Source: Glaciihabitans sp. (lineage in GTDB: Bacteria; Actinomycetota; Actinomycetes; Actinomycetales; Microbacteriaceae). Taken from it: a stretch of 64,000 bases of DNA. The notes under the pieces are model-generated. The model was not told the origin of the DNA and made no database searches. It saw only the letters and a program-made list of their open reading frames with translations. Made by a program: the position numbers and the translations under genes. Numbering within the stretch: the first letter of the stretch is position 1; each line of letters starts with the position of its first letter. Shown here one piece after another: positions 9,319 to 18,462 of this stretch. The stretch covers positions 1 to 64,000 of the forward strand of contig JAODMF010000021.1 of NCBI GenBank assembly GCA_025464095.1. Reading direction: 5' to 3'.

Positions 9319-10155
9319 TCAGAAGATCATCGGACGGTCGTCGTCGTCCACGGGATCGATGTCGAGATCGACGACCAGTGGAACGTGGTCGCTGGGGGCG
9401 GCGCCCTTGCGCTCGTTGCGGTCGATGCGTGCGCCGATGACCGCATCGTCGAACGCCTTGCTCCCGAGAATGAAGTCGATGCGCATGCCCTCGTTGCGCG
9501 GGAATCGCAGCTGCTGGTAGTCCCAGTAGGTGTAACCCTCGACGCCACGGCTGCGGAGTGCATCGACCAGGCCCGCCTCTTCGAGCGCGTGAAACGCATC
9601 CCGCTCCGGCTGGCTGACGTGGGTGCGACCCTCGAACGCGGCGATGTCCCAGACATCGATGTCGAGCGGCGCGATATTGAAATCGCCCATCAACGCGAGC
9701 GGGAGGTCGGGATTCTGGGCGAGCCACCCGCGGGTCTCCGCGGCGAGGTTCTTCAGCCACTCGAGCTTGTACGGGTAGTGCGGGTTGTCGAGTTCGCGTC
9801 CGTTGGGCACGTAGAGGCTCCACAGCCGCAGGCCGTCGACGGTTACGCCGAGGGCACGGGCCTCCTGGGGAAGATCGCCGGCGTCATCCACTTTGCCGAA
9901 GCCGGGCGCGGATGCGAAACCGACCGCCACGTCCGACATCGGCAGCCGGCTGGCGAAGGCGACGCCGTTCCACTGGTTCAGGCCGTGAAGCTCGACTTCG
10001 TACCCAGCCGCGGTGAATGGCTCATACGGAAATTGGCCCTCCTTGCACTTGATCTCCTGCAGGGCGACAACATCCACGTCTTCCCGCACCAGCCAGTCGA
10101 CGACGCGGCCGACGCGGGTACGGATCGAGTTCACATTCCAGGTGCCTATGCGCAT
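9319..10155 (-). CDS. xthA: Exodeoxyribonuclease III
   Basis: MRIGTWNVNSIRTRVGRVVDWL...VVALQEIKCKEGQFP...SDHVPLVVDL. Confidence 0.92.
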   Translation of the reverse strand: MRIGTWNVNSIRTRVGRVVDWLVREDVDVVALQEIKCKEGQFPYEPFTAAGYEVELHGLNQWNGVAFASRLPMSDVAVGFASAPGFGKVDDAGDLPQEARALGVTVDGLRLWSLYVPNGRELDNPHYPYKLEWLKNLAAETRGWLAQNPDLPLALMGDFNIAPLDIDVWDIAAFEGRTHVSQPERDAFHALEEAGLVDALRSRGVEGYTYWDYQQLRFPRNEGMRIDFILGSKAFDDAVIGARIDRNERKGAAPSDHVPLVVDLDIDPVDDDDRPMIF

Positions 10156-10214
10156 GTTCCAACGCTACAAGCTGGCACGGACGCTGCCGCCGCCATGGGG
10201 GTGGAATGCGTTGT

Positions 10215-10231
10215 ACCCCCTTTACGGGGGT
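10215..10231. promoter_or_regulatory. Palindromic candidate operator ACCCCC-TTTAC-GGGGGT
   Basis: Perfect 6 bp arms just upstream of an extended -10-like TGCTTATAGT at 10241. Confidence 0.45.
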
Positions 10232-10259
10232 CAAAATGCGTGCTTATAGTGCACCTGTG

Positions 10260-11171
10260 ATGCCCGATCACAAAAGATTTTCACCCGATCCGAAGCAGGC
10301 ACCGTCCCGGAATGACCTCGACTGGTTCCTCTCATCACCGCGCATCTCCGCAACCGGGGGAGCAGCGGGAGAGCCTCGGGCGGAAGCGGATGGGGCCGCG
10401 ACGCCCGATACCGGGGAGCCGAAGGCGGCGACCCCGCCGCCAGCCGTGGTTCCCCGGTCCAAGGCGGCCCCCCGAGTGGTTGCGGACCTTTCGGTCCGGC
10501 CCATTCCCGGGCTCGTACCCACCGGTGTCTGGCTGCCTGCCGTCGCGCGGGTCGACGCCGCACCAGGCACCGGTGCGTCGGCTGAGGCGGGTTCGAACCG
10601 CCGCGGCATCCTCGTCTCCGCCGTGGCGGCGATCATCCTCATCGTCGCCGGATCGGTCTACGCCGGCGGCCAGCTCGCGCCAGCCCCCGGAGGCGGCGAG
10701 TACGCGAGCAATGGCGGATCGACTCCGGTGGAACGTCCGCCTGCCCAGCAGCCGCCGACCTATGCCGTTGTGTCGTCGGACCGCGGCGGGTCGGCCCACC
10801 AGCACGGCCACGCTGCGCCGCTCGTTCCCTATGGCGGTGCGGGATCCGGCCGGTACGGATCGAGCGTCGGCTCGGGTGGATCGACCGCTGGGGTACAGGG
10901 ATCGGGTGGTGGTGGACCGTCCTCCGACCCGACAGGCACCCCGACCAGCATCCCCACGCCTGACCCGACTCCGGTGGATCCTCCGGTCGATCCGCCGGTC
11001 GACCCGCCCGCGGACCCACCGGCAGACCCACCCGCAGACCCACCTGCAGACCCGCCTGCAGACCCGCCGGCCGATCCCCCCATCGACCTGCCGCCCTCGG
11101 ACATCCCGCCTGCCGGGGACGGCTCGCAAGTCCCGCCGTCGGGCTGCCCGGCGTTCGTCTGCATCCCCTGA
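10260..11171 (+). CDS. Single-pass membrane protein with extracellular DPPA/DPPV repeat stalk
   Basis: TM segment GILVSAVAAIILIVAGSVYAGG; tandem PVDPPVDPPADPPADPPADPP. Confidence 0.75.
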   Translation: MPDHKRFSPDPKQAPSRNDLDWFLSSPRISATGGAAGEPRAEADGAATPDTGEPKAATPPPAVVPRSKAAPRVVADLSVRPIPGLVPTGVWLPAVARVDAAPGTGASAEAGSNRRGILVSAVAAIILIVAGSVYAGGQLAPAPGGGEYASNGGSTPVERPPAQQPPTYAVVSSDRGGSAHQHGHAAPLVPYGGAGSGRYGSSVGSGGSTAGVQGSGGGGPSSDPTGTPTSIPTPDPTPVDPPVDPPVDPPADPPADPPADPPADPPADPPADPPIDLPPSDIPPAGDGSQVPPSGCPAFVCIP

Positions 11172-11248
11172 CCGCGCGGTGAATGGCCGGTCCACCCCCG
11201 GAAGGGGAAGTGGTGCCGCGCACGCTTGCCGCTTACGGTGTGCATGTG

Positions 11249-11536
11249 ATGGAACCCGACGATCCCCAGGGCGAAGAAGCCGCGGAGCGTCGAGATAACC
11301 ACCGGTCGCTCGTAGTCGTCGCGGTCGGAGTGCTCGTCATCGTCGCGGCGAGCGCGCTTGTCGTCGGCACCGAACGGCCCCCGCAGGTCTCCGCGCCGAA
11401 GCCCGCGCCGACCTCGACCTTGACGGTCACCGGCGGGCAACTACCCACCGCCGTGTACCACGAGGATGGCGATGGGGAGCACGGCGATAACACGCCGCTC
11501 TACTATCCAACGCAGTCGCCGACGCCAAAACGGTAG
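11249..11536 (+). CDS. Small membrane protein, hypothetical
   Basis: MEPDDPQGEEAAERRDNHRSLVVVAVGVLVIVAASALVV; single TM. Confidence 0.6.
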   Translation: MEPDDPQGEEAAERRDNHRSLVVVAVGVLVIVAASALVVGTERPPQVSAPKPAPTSTLTVTGGQLPTAVYHEDGDGEHGDNTPLYYPTQSPTPKR

Positions 11537-11612
11537 CCTCGAACTCCTGCCGCCGCACCGGCGGAACAGGCGCAGGATGGTTCGCCCAGCGATGGCTCAC
11601 TATTCTGGCTAT

Positions 11613-12164
11613 GTGACTACGCCCAAGCAGCAGCTCATCAACCACATCTCGGCCGATGCGGTGTTCCATGGCGACTTCACACTGACGAGCGGCAAGAAGG
11701 CCAGCTACTACGTCGACATGCGCAGGGTGAGCCTCGATTACCGGGTTGCTCCGCTCATCGGCCAGATCATGGTCGAGCTGATTGACGGCATCCCGGACGT
11801 CTACGCGGTGGGCGGCATGACCATGGGAGCCGATCCGATTGCGGCTGCGATCCTGCACCAGGGTGCCGCGGTCGGCAGGAACTACCACGCATTCGTGGTG
11901 CGCAAGGAACCGAAGGACCACGGCCGCGGCCGCCAGGTCGAGGGACCCGACCTCGCGGGCAAGCGAGTCATCGTGCTGGAAGACACGTCCACGACCGGCG
12001 GATCCCCGCTCGCTGCCATCGCCGCGCTGGAAAAGGTCGGTGCCGAGGTCGTTGCCGTCGCGGTCGTCGTTGACCGCAACACGGGTGCGAAGGAGCGGAT
12101 TGAGGCCGCCGGGTATCCCTACCACTCCGCGATCGGCCTCTCCGATTTGGGACTCAGCGGATGA
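11613..12164 (+). CDS. pyrE: Orotate phosphoribosyltransferase
   Basis: GDFTLTSGKKASYYVDMR, PRPP motif VIVLEDTSTTGGS; GTG at 11613 (alternative ATG 11592). Confidence 0.92.
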   Translation: MTTPKQQLINHISADAVFHGDFTLTSGKKASYYVDMRRVSLDYRVAPLIGQIMVELIDGIPDVYAVGGMTMGADPIAAAILHQGAAVGRNYHAFVVRKEPKDHGRGRQVEGPDLAGKRVIVLEDTSTTGGSPLAAIAALEKVGAEVVAVAVVVDRNTGAKERIEAAGYPYHSAIGLSDLGLSG

Positions 12165-13459
12165 GCGACGACAAAGACGACACGACCGACGGGAGCGACT
12201 GGCTGGCCGGCCAGTTCGACCCGACCGCGCCCCTGCCCAGGATTCCGGCCTCACCGCAGGTTCAGCCACCCGTGCCGCCGCCAGCGGCAACCACACCGCC
12301 CGTCGTAACCCCACCGCCACTGGTGCAGCCGCCGGCCTACACGCCGCCGCCGCTGGTCCCTCCTCCTGCGGCTCCCCGTGCGGCCGCGCCGCCGCCCTCC
12401 ACCGCGCCTCCTGCTGCTGGCGGGTTCACCTGGGGGCTCAGGCCCGGCAGCCCTGCACCGGATGACGCGGGTGCGGCATCCCTGCTGCCGGTCGTGCCCC
12501 CGTCGCCCGCTCCGCCAACGGCGCGGCTGCCATGGGAGCCCACCGACCCGCCCGTCGTCGGAAGCGCGCCGACCCAGGCCATGTCATGGCAGGACGTCGC
12601 GGATACGCAGGCCCCGGTGACTCCGACGCCCATCGCGGCGGTCCCGGTCTACAACCCGCCGCCCGCGCCATTCGACCCGAGTGGCACGGTCGACCCGAAC
12701 GTCCCGAACATCCCGTTCGGATTGCCACCGGATGCTGTCAAGCGCCCCCACGACCCGACCTCAGCGATCGATTCCCTGTTTGGCGCCAGCGAGTTCAAGG
12801 AGTACGAGGAGCAGGGTGTACTGCAGTCGATCACGACCGCTCCGCCCGACGGTTTTGTCTCCGCTCCGGCGGCGCCGCACTCGCCTCGCGCTCCAATTTC
12901 GAAGACACAGAAGATCCTGCTGATCATCGCGGGCGCTCTCGTCGCCGCGCTCATCCTCGTCGCCCTCTACGCAGCCGGGGTGCGCGCTGGCGCGGCACAG
13001 GCCCAGGCGCCAACCCCCGGCAGCACCGGGGTTGGTCCGACGACGGCCCCGACCACCGCGGCCGGCTCGCTCGGACCCGGGACGTACGCGTGGAACAGGC
13101 TGCTCGGTGGTGAGTGCCTGCAGCCGTTCAAGACCGCCTGGCAAGGGACCTACACGGTGGTCGACTGTGCCACCCCGCACGCCGGCCAGCTGATCCTCAA
13201 GGGGACGCTGCCGGATGCCGCAGGCTCCGCCTACCCGGGTTCGGATGCCCTGGTCGCCGAGATCACGCCGCTGTGCACCGACCCCAAGGTCTTCAATTAC
13301 GCGGTCGCGGGCAAGGCGAGCGACGTGCAGTTGAACACCAGCTACCCGCCGAACGAGGCGGACTGGCAGGGCGGCAACCGCACCTTCTACTGCTTCATCG
13401 CCCGCAGCGCCGGGGGTGCGCTGCCCGGCGACATCGCCGTGCACGGCAGCTCGAACTAG
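12161..13459 (+). CDS. Proline-rich membrane protein with septum-formation-like (DUF4190/Septum_form type) C-terminal domain
   Basis: Pro-rich cytoplasmic N-terminus, TM ILLIIAGALVAALILVALYAAGV, C-terminal LLGGECLQPFKTAWQGTYTVVDCATPHAGQL; 4 bp overlap with pyrE. Confidence 0.7.
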   Translation: MSDDKDDTTDGSDWLAGQFDPTAPLPRIPASPQVQPPVPPPAATTPPVVTPPPLVQPPAYTPPPLVPPPAAPRAAAPPPSTAPPAAGGFTWGLRPGSPAPDDAGAASLLPVVPPSPAPPTARLPWEPTDPPVVGSAPTQAMSWQDVADTQAPVTPTPIAAVPVYNPPPAPFDPSGTVDPNVPNIPFGLPPDAVKRPHDPTSAIDSLFGASEFKEYEEQGVLQSITTAPPDGFVSAPAAPHSPRAPISKTQKILLIIAGALVAALILVALYAAGVRAGAAQAQAPTPGSTGVGPTTAPTTAAGSLGPGTYAWNRLLGGECLQPFKTAWQGTYTVVDCATPHAGQLILKGTLPDAAGSAYPGSDALVAEITPLCTDPKVFNYAVAGKASDVQLNTSYPPNEADWQGGNRTFYCFIARSAGGALPGDIAVHGSSN

Positions 13460-14253
13460 AGGTCGCTCTCCACCGGTTCGGGCTCGAGCAGGTCGGCGAC
13501 ACTGTTGAGCACCTCGTCGGGCCGGAATGGGTACCGCTCGATCTCGGCCCGATCGCTGATGCCGGTAAGAACGAGCACCGTGTGCAGCCCGGCCTCGATT
13601 CCGGCCACGATGTCGGTGTCCATGCGGTCGCCGATCATGGCGGTGTTCTCTGAGTGGGCGCCGATCTTGTTCATTGCCGACCGGAACATCATCGGGTTCG
13701 GCTTGCCTACGACGTAGGGTTCCTTTCCGGTCGCCTTCGAGATGAGGGCGGCGACCGCGCCGGTGGCGGGCATCGGTCCCTCGGCGCTCGGGCCGGTGGC
13801 ATCCGGGTTGGTGACGATGAAGCGCGATCCGTCCCCGATCAGCCGGATGGCCTTGGTGATGGCCTCGAACGAGTAGTTGCGCGTCTCACCGATCACCACG
13901 TAGTCGGGGCTCGACTCGGTCATCACGAAGCCGGCCTCGTGGAGTGCTGTCGTCATCCCCGCCTCGCCGATCACAAAGGCAGAGCCGCCGGGGATCTGGC
14001 TCGCGCAGAAGTCGGCGGTGGCCAGGGCGGAGGTCCAGATCGATTCCTCGGGCACGATGAGACCGGATGCCCTGAGGCGTGCGCTCAGGTCGCGTGGTGT
14101 GAAGATCGAGTTGTTCGTGAGCACCAGGTACGGCTTGCCCTGGTCACGCCACTGCTGCAGAAGCTCGGATGCGCCGGGCACGGGACGGTTCTCGTGCACG
14201 AGAACGCCGTCCATGTCGGTCAGCCAGCACTCGATGTCGCTGCGATCGCTCAT
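13456..14253 (-). CDS. HAD-IIA family hydrolase (NagD-like)
   Basis: CWLTDMDGVLVHENRPVPGA...VLTNNS...GDRMDTDIVAGIEAGLHTVLVLTG. Confidence 0.88.
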   Translation of the reverse strand: MSDRSDIECWLTDMDGVLVHENRPVPGASELLQQWRDQGKPYLVLTNNSIFTPRDLSARLRASGLIVPEESIWTSALATADFCASQIPGGSAFVIGEAGMTTALHEAGFVMTESSPDYVVIGETRNYSFEAITKAIRLIGDGSRFIVTNPDATGPSAEGPMPATGAVAALISKATGKEPYVVGKPNPMMFRSAMNKIGAHSENTAMIGDRMDTDIVAGIEAGLHTVLVLTGISDRAEIERYPFRPDEVLNSVADLLEPEPVESDL

Positions 14254-14276
14254 TCGGACATCGTAGCGATGACGAG

Positions 14277-15143
14277 TTACGGGGAAGCTGCGGGCGCGTA
14301 ACGCACTATTTCGCCCAGGCGCGCCCGCATGACGGCGACGGCATCCGGATTTTCATCCACCACGACGAACCGTCGGCCGAGGGCCGCGGCGACGGCGCCG
14401 GTAGTGCCGCTGCCGGCGAAGAAGTCGAGCACCCAGTCGCCGGGCTGGCTGGAGGCCTGCACGATGCGCCGCAGGACGCCCTCCGGCTTCTGTGTCGCGT
14501 ACCCGGTCTTCTCCTTCCCGGTCGGCGAGACGATGGTGTGCCACCAGACGTCGGTCGGCAGCTTGCCGCGTGCCGCCTTCTCTGCCGTGACAAGCCCAGG
14601 TGCCATGTAGGGCTCGCGGTCGACGCTCTCGTTGTCGAAAAAGTAGGTCGCCGGGTTCTTCACGTAAACGAGGATCGTGTCGTGCTTCGCCGGCCAGCGC
14701 CTGGTGGCGCGGGCGCCGTAGTCGTAGGCCCAGATGATTTCGTTGAGAAAGTTGGCGCGACCGAAGAGGGCGTCGAGCACGACCTTCGCGTAGTGCACCT
14801 CGCGATAGTCGAGGTGCAGGTAGAGGGTTCCGCGGTCGTCCAGCAGGCGCCACGCCTCCTCCAGCCGCGGTTCGAGAAAGTCCCAGTAGTCGGCGAAATC
14901 GTCGTCGTAGGAGTAGAGCAGTCCCTTGATGGTCTCGTAGGTCTGCCCCTTGAACCCGACCCGGGTGCCCGTGGCTGACCTTGTTGTGGAGATCGTGTGG
15001 CGCTTTTGCGTACGGCCCGTGTTGAACGGCGGATCGATGTAGATCAGGCGGAAGGATGCATCCGGCAGCTGGGCGAGCGCGTCGAGATTATTGCCCTCGA
15101 CCAGCAGGTTGGGGCCGGTCGGTGTCCAGCCCAGGTCATCCAT
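14277..15143 (-). CDS. Site-specific DNA methyltransferase (N4/N6 type, beta-class motif order)
   Basis: IYIDPPFNTG (motif IV) precedes DWVLDFFAGSGTTGAVA (motif I). Confidence 0.85.
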   Translation of the reverse strand: MDDLGWTPTGPNLLVEGNNLDALAQLPDASFRLIYIDPPFNTGRTQKRHTISTTRSATGTRVGFKGQTYETIKGLLYSYDDDFADYWDFLEPRLEEAWRLLDDRGTLYLHLDYREVHYAKVVLDALFGRANFLNEIIWAYDYGARATRRWPAKHDTILVYVKNPATYFFDNESVDREPYMAPGLVTAEKAARGKLPTDVWWHTIVSPTGKEKTGYATQKPEGVLRRIVQASSQPGDWVLDFFAGSGTTGAVAAALGRRFVVVDENPDAVAVMRARLGEIVRYAPAASP

Positions 15144-15201
15144 GTTCAGAGGTTAACAGGCGCGCCGACGCTGCAACGGTTCCACCGGATGTCGCACTCC
15201 G

Positions 15202-15273
15202 GTTCGGAGGGGCTCGGGCTTTACCGTTCGCGCGGGCGCGGGCTTTCGCGTTCGGAGGGGTGGGCGCTTTCGC
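15202..15273. repeat. Three tandem 24 bp units
   Basis: gttcggaggggctcgggctttacc / gttcgcgcgggcgcgggctttcgc / gttcggaggggtgggcgctttcgc. Confidence 0.8.
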
Positions 15274-15287
15274 GCGAGAATTGACGG

Positions 15288-15932
15288 GTGACCGAGATCC
15301 CGCCCGCCAACCCGACGCACGAGCTGTCCACGGCGGGCGTCGGTCCCTGGGTCGGCGAGTGGCCGACGGACGAGCGGTACGACCCCGAGCTGCTGGAGCG
15401 CGGGGATACCCGCAATGTGATCGACCGGTTCCGATACTGGACCATGGATGCGATCGTGGCCGACCTCGACGCCACCCGCTTCCCGTTCTCCGTCGCAATC
15501 GAGAACTGGCAGCACGACATGAATATCGGCTCGATCGTGCGCAGCGCCAACGCGTTCGCGGCCCAGACCGTGCACATCATCGGCCGACGGCGCTGGAACA
15601 AGCGAGGCGCGATGGTGACCGATCGTTACCAGCACGTTCTGCACCACGACACGATCGCCGAGTTCGCCGCGTGGGCGCACGGCGAGAAACTGCCGATCAT
15701 CGCGATCGACAACGTGCCGGGAAGCGTCATCATCGAGACCTTCGCGTTCCCGGCATCCTGCGTGCTGCTGTTCGGGCAGGAGGGGCCGGGGCTCAGCGAC
15801 GAGGCGGTCGAAGCGGCGGATGCCGTGGTCGAGATCAGCCAGTTCGGGTCCACCCGGAGCATCAACGCGTCGGCCGCGGCGGCGGTGGCGATGCACGCCT
15901 GGGTGACGCAGCACGGCACTTTCGCCGGTTGA
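15288..15932 (+). CDS. TrmH/SpoU family RNA methyltransferase
   Basis: NIGSIVRSANAFAAQTVHIIG...LLFGQEGPGLSDEAV...ISQFGSTRSINASAAAAVAMHAW. Confidence 0.88.
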   Translation: MTEIPPANPTHELSTAGVGPWVGEWPTDERYDPELLERGDTRNVIDRFRYWTMDAIVADLDATRFPFSVAIENWQHDMNIGSIVRSANAFAAQTVHIIGRRRWNKRGAMVTDRYQHVLHHDTIAEFAAWAHGEKLPIIAIDNVPGSVIIETFAFPASCVLLFGQEGPGLSDEAVEAADAVVEISQFGSTRSINASAAAAVAMHAWVTQHGTFAG

Positions 15933-15939
15933 GGGGTCT

Positions 15940-16555
15940 GGCGGCGTCTGGCGCCGTCGACTGCGGCCCTGCTAAGGATGGATGCGGGCGACACGCCCAG
16001 GGGTTCCTTCGCAGGGTGAGGTCCCGCCAACTTCTCCTTCGCAGGCAGTGCGGGGCAGGCGGGGCATGCATGCAGGCAGGCAGGGTGCGCAGGCAGGCAG
16101 CCAGTGAGGCAGGCAGGCTGCGGCCGGGCTCAGCGACGAGGGGTCTGGCGCCGCAACCTGCGACTGTGGCCCTGCTAAGGATGGATGGAGGCGACACGCC
16201 CAGGGGTTCCTTCGCACGGTGAGTTCGCGCCACATTCTCCTTCGCAGGGAGAGTGGCGGGACATGCAGGTAGGCGGGTAGGGGTGCGCAGACGGCATGCA
16301 GGCTGGAGTGGTCGGGCGCGGCCGCTCTCGACGGTGGCCCTGCTAAGGATGGATGCCGGCGACACGCCGAGGTGTTCCTTCGCAGGGTGAGTTCGCGCCA
16401 CATTCTCCTTCGCGGGCGCGGGCGCGGGCGCAGGCAGGCAGGGCGGGGTGCGGGCAGGCGGGCAGGCAGGCAAGGCGTGCAGGGGTCGGCAGGCGAGGGA
16501 ATGGGTGCAGGCGGGCGAGGGGTGCAGGCAGGCGGGGGAGGGCAAGCAGCCCGGC
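15940..16555. repeat. Repeat tract: three ~81 bp direct repeats (cores 15965-16045, 16168-16248, 16336-16416) separated by GGCA-rich low-complexity sequence
   Basis: Cores share ggccctgctaaggatggatg..ggcgacacgcc.aggggttccttcgcagggtgag.tc.cgcca.cttctccttcgc; spacers rich in ggcaggcagg. Confidence 0.85.
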
Positions 16556-16558
16556 GCC

Positions 16559-18457
16559 CTACCCGCCGATCGGCGACGGCCGCAGCTCGCGCAGGGTGCG
16601 GAACCGTCCCTGCTTGCGAGCGCCAGCCGTGGCAATCGCCAGCGATGCGACCAGCCATCCGACCAGCCACAGGATAGGACCGGCCACGTCGTTCGTGGAC
16701 CCGCTATACATCAGCTGGCGCACGCCCTCCACCGCGTGGCTCATGGGCAGGGCCTGGTGAATGAAGGCGAGCGGGGCGGGCAGCGTCTGCCACGGGAACG
16801 TTCCGCCGGCGGTGACCAGCTGCACCACCATGAGCAGCAGCCCGAGAAACTGGCCGACACTTCCGAATAGCACGTTGAGGGCGAGGATGATCGCCGCGAA
16901 GGTGATGGACGCGAGCGCCATGAATCCGAGCAGCCCGAGCGGATTGGCGATCTGCAGGTGCAGCCCGAGGGTTATCAGCGCGAAGAGGGCGGCCATCTGC
17001 AGCACGCCGAGCGTCGCCGGCGTCGCCCATCCGGCGAGCACGGTGCGGAGCGGCCGGCGCACCGCGGTCAGCGCCCGGCGCGAAATCGGCCGCACCAGCA
17101 GGAACAGCGCGTAGATGCCGATCCAGCCGGCGAGGGAGATGAAGAAGGGGGCGAGCCCTGCCCCATAGTTCTGGGCGGACGTGAGGGCGACCTGGTTCAC
17201 GTTCACCGGGTCCGCGATGGTCGCGGCGGCCAGCGCGCGTTCGCTCGCCGTGGTCGCCGGCACCTGGGCGACTCCCCGATCGAGCGAGGTCTTCAGGGTG
17301 CCCGCGCCGTCGTCGAGCTTCGTGAGGCCAGTCGAGAGCGATGACGCACCCGTCGCCGCCGAACGGATGCCCGACGCGAGCGCCGGGGTCGCGCCCGCGA
17401 GCTCCTTCGCCCCGCTGGCGACCTGCGACGCGCCGGACGCGAGCCTCGACGCGGAGCCCGGCAGCGCACTGAGCTTGCCGGAGAGGGTCGAGAGTCCGCC
17501 GGCAAGGGATGCCGCGCCGGACCTCGACGCGGAGACACCGCCGCTGACCGCGTCGAATTCGCCAACCAGCCGCTGCTGGTCGGCCCCGCTGAGGTTGGAG
17601 CTGGCGAGAGTTGCGACGAGATCCTGCCGAATTCCGGGCGTGGATGCCGCCAGCTGCGACAGGCCGGCGTTCAATGACTTCGCACCTGCGGCGGCCGACT
17701 TCGCACCCGAGGCTGCAGCGGGAGCGGCCGCGCTGAGCTGTTTCGCGCCGACGGCCACCTGCGATGCGCCGGACGACAGCCGCGCCGTCGCCCCGGGAAG
17801 GGTCGCTGCGCCGGAGTCGAGCTGCGCGAGCCCACGCGCCAGGCTGGCCGCGCCCGAAGCCGCGGAAGTAGCGCCGTCTGCCAGTTGGGCGGCACCGTCG
17901 CGGGCATCCACGAGTCCCGAGCGCAGACTGGCGACGGCGCCCAGCAGGGCCTGCGACGCGGCCGCTCCGACCTTCTGTGCAAGCGCGACTCGCACGGCCT
18001 CGGCGCCCTGCTTGGCGATGGTCGTGCTGAGGTAGCTGTTCGTGTCATTGGTGATCAGGCCGATGTGCGCAGCCACGGGTGAAGTGCTCGCGGCAGAACT
18101 GAGGTTCTTCGAGAAGGATGCCGGGAAGGTAACGGCGAAATCGAACGTGCCGTTGCGTACGCCGGCCTGCGCCTGGGCCTCCGTCGTGCGCACCCAGCCG
18201 AATTTCTCGTCGTCGAGCAGCTGTTTCGCGGTGTCGGCGCCGTAGTTCACGGGCTTGCCGTCGACGGTGGTGCCGGCGTCCTCCACCACGAGCGCTGCGG
18301 GCACGTTGTCGAGGTTGCTGTACGGGTCCTGGTTTCCCCACAGGTACAGGCCGCCGTAGATGACCGGCACGATCATGAGCGCGATGAGAGCCGCGATGCT
18401 GAGGCGGCTCGAGGTGAGCCGCGCCAGCTCGACGCGGACGAGGGGAAGGATCTTCAT
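16559..18457 (-). CDS. YhgE/Pip family membrane protein
   Basis: MKILPLVRVELARLTSSRLSIAALIALMIVPVIYGGLYLWGNQDPYSNLDNVPAALVVED; central SGAxxLAxGAxxLAxG coil; C-terminal TM bundle. Confidence 0.88.
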   Translation of the reverse strand: MKILPLVRVELARLTSSRLSIAALIALMIVPVIYGGLYLWGNQDPYSNLDNVPAALVVEDAGTTVDGKPVNYGADTAKQLLDDEKFGWVRTTEAQAQAGVRNGTFDFAVTFPASFSKNLSSAASTSPVAAHIGLITNDTNSYLSTTIAKQGAEAVRVALAQKVGAAASQALLGAVASLRSGLVDARDGAAQLADGATSAASGAASLARGLAQLDSGAATLPGATARLSSGASQVAVGAKQLSAAAPAAASGAKSAAAGAKSLNAGLSQLAASTPGIRQDLVATLASSNLSGADQQRLVGEFDAVSGGVSASRSGAASLAGGLSTLSGKLSALPGSASRLASGASQVASGAKELAGATPALASGIRSAATGASSLSTGLTKLDDGAGTLKTSLDRGVAQVPATTASERALAAATIADPVNVNQVALTSAQNYGAGLAPFFISLAGWIGIYALFLLVRPISRRALTAVRRPLRTVLAGWATPATLGVLQMAALFALITLGLHLQIANPLGLLGFMALASITFAAIILALNVLFGSVGQFLGLLLMVVQLVTAGGTFPWQTLPAPLAFIHQALPMSHAVEGVRQLMYSGSTNDVAGPILWLVGWLVASLAIATAGARKQGRFRTLRELRPSPIGG

Positions 18458-18462
18458 GGCGA

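Noticed and set aside
10585-10605. tRNA T-arm-like gggttcgaaccgcc
   Set aside because: Lies within the membrane-protein coding frame and lacks acceptor and anticodon stems.
15940-16420. Possible CRISPR array
   Set aside because: Only three units of ~81 bp with unequal low-complexity spacers and no cas genes; not CRISPR architecture.
15862-16635. 257 aa minus-strand ORF covering the 81 bp repeats (AKENVARTHPAKEHLGVSPASILSRATV)
   Set aside because: Repeats do not all stay in one frame (copy 1 is frame-shifted relative to copies 2 and 3), spacers are low complexity, and it overlaps both flanking genes; treated as non-coding.
16559-18457. Pip gene as an antiphage or phage-receptor defence system
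   Set aside because: YhgE/Pip is linked to phage infection in Firmicutes, but nothing else here resembles a defence island, so that role is not supported.
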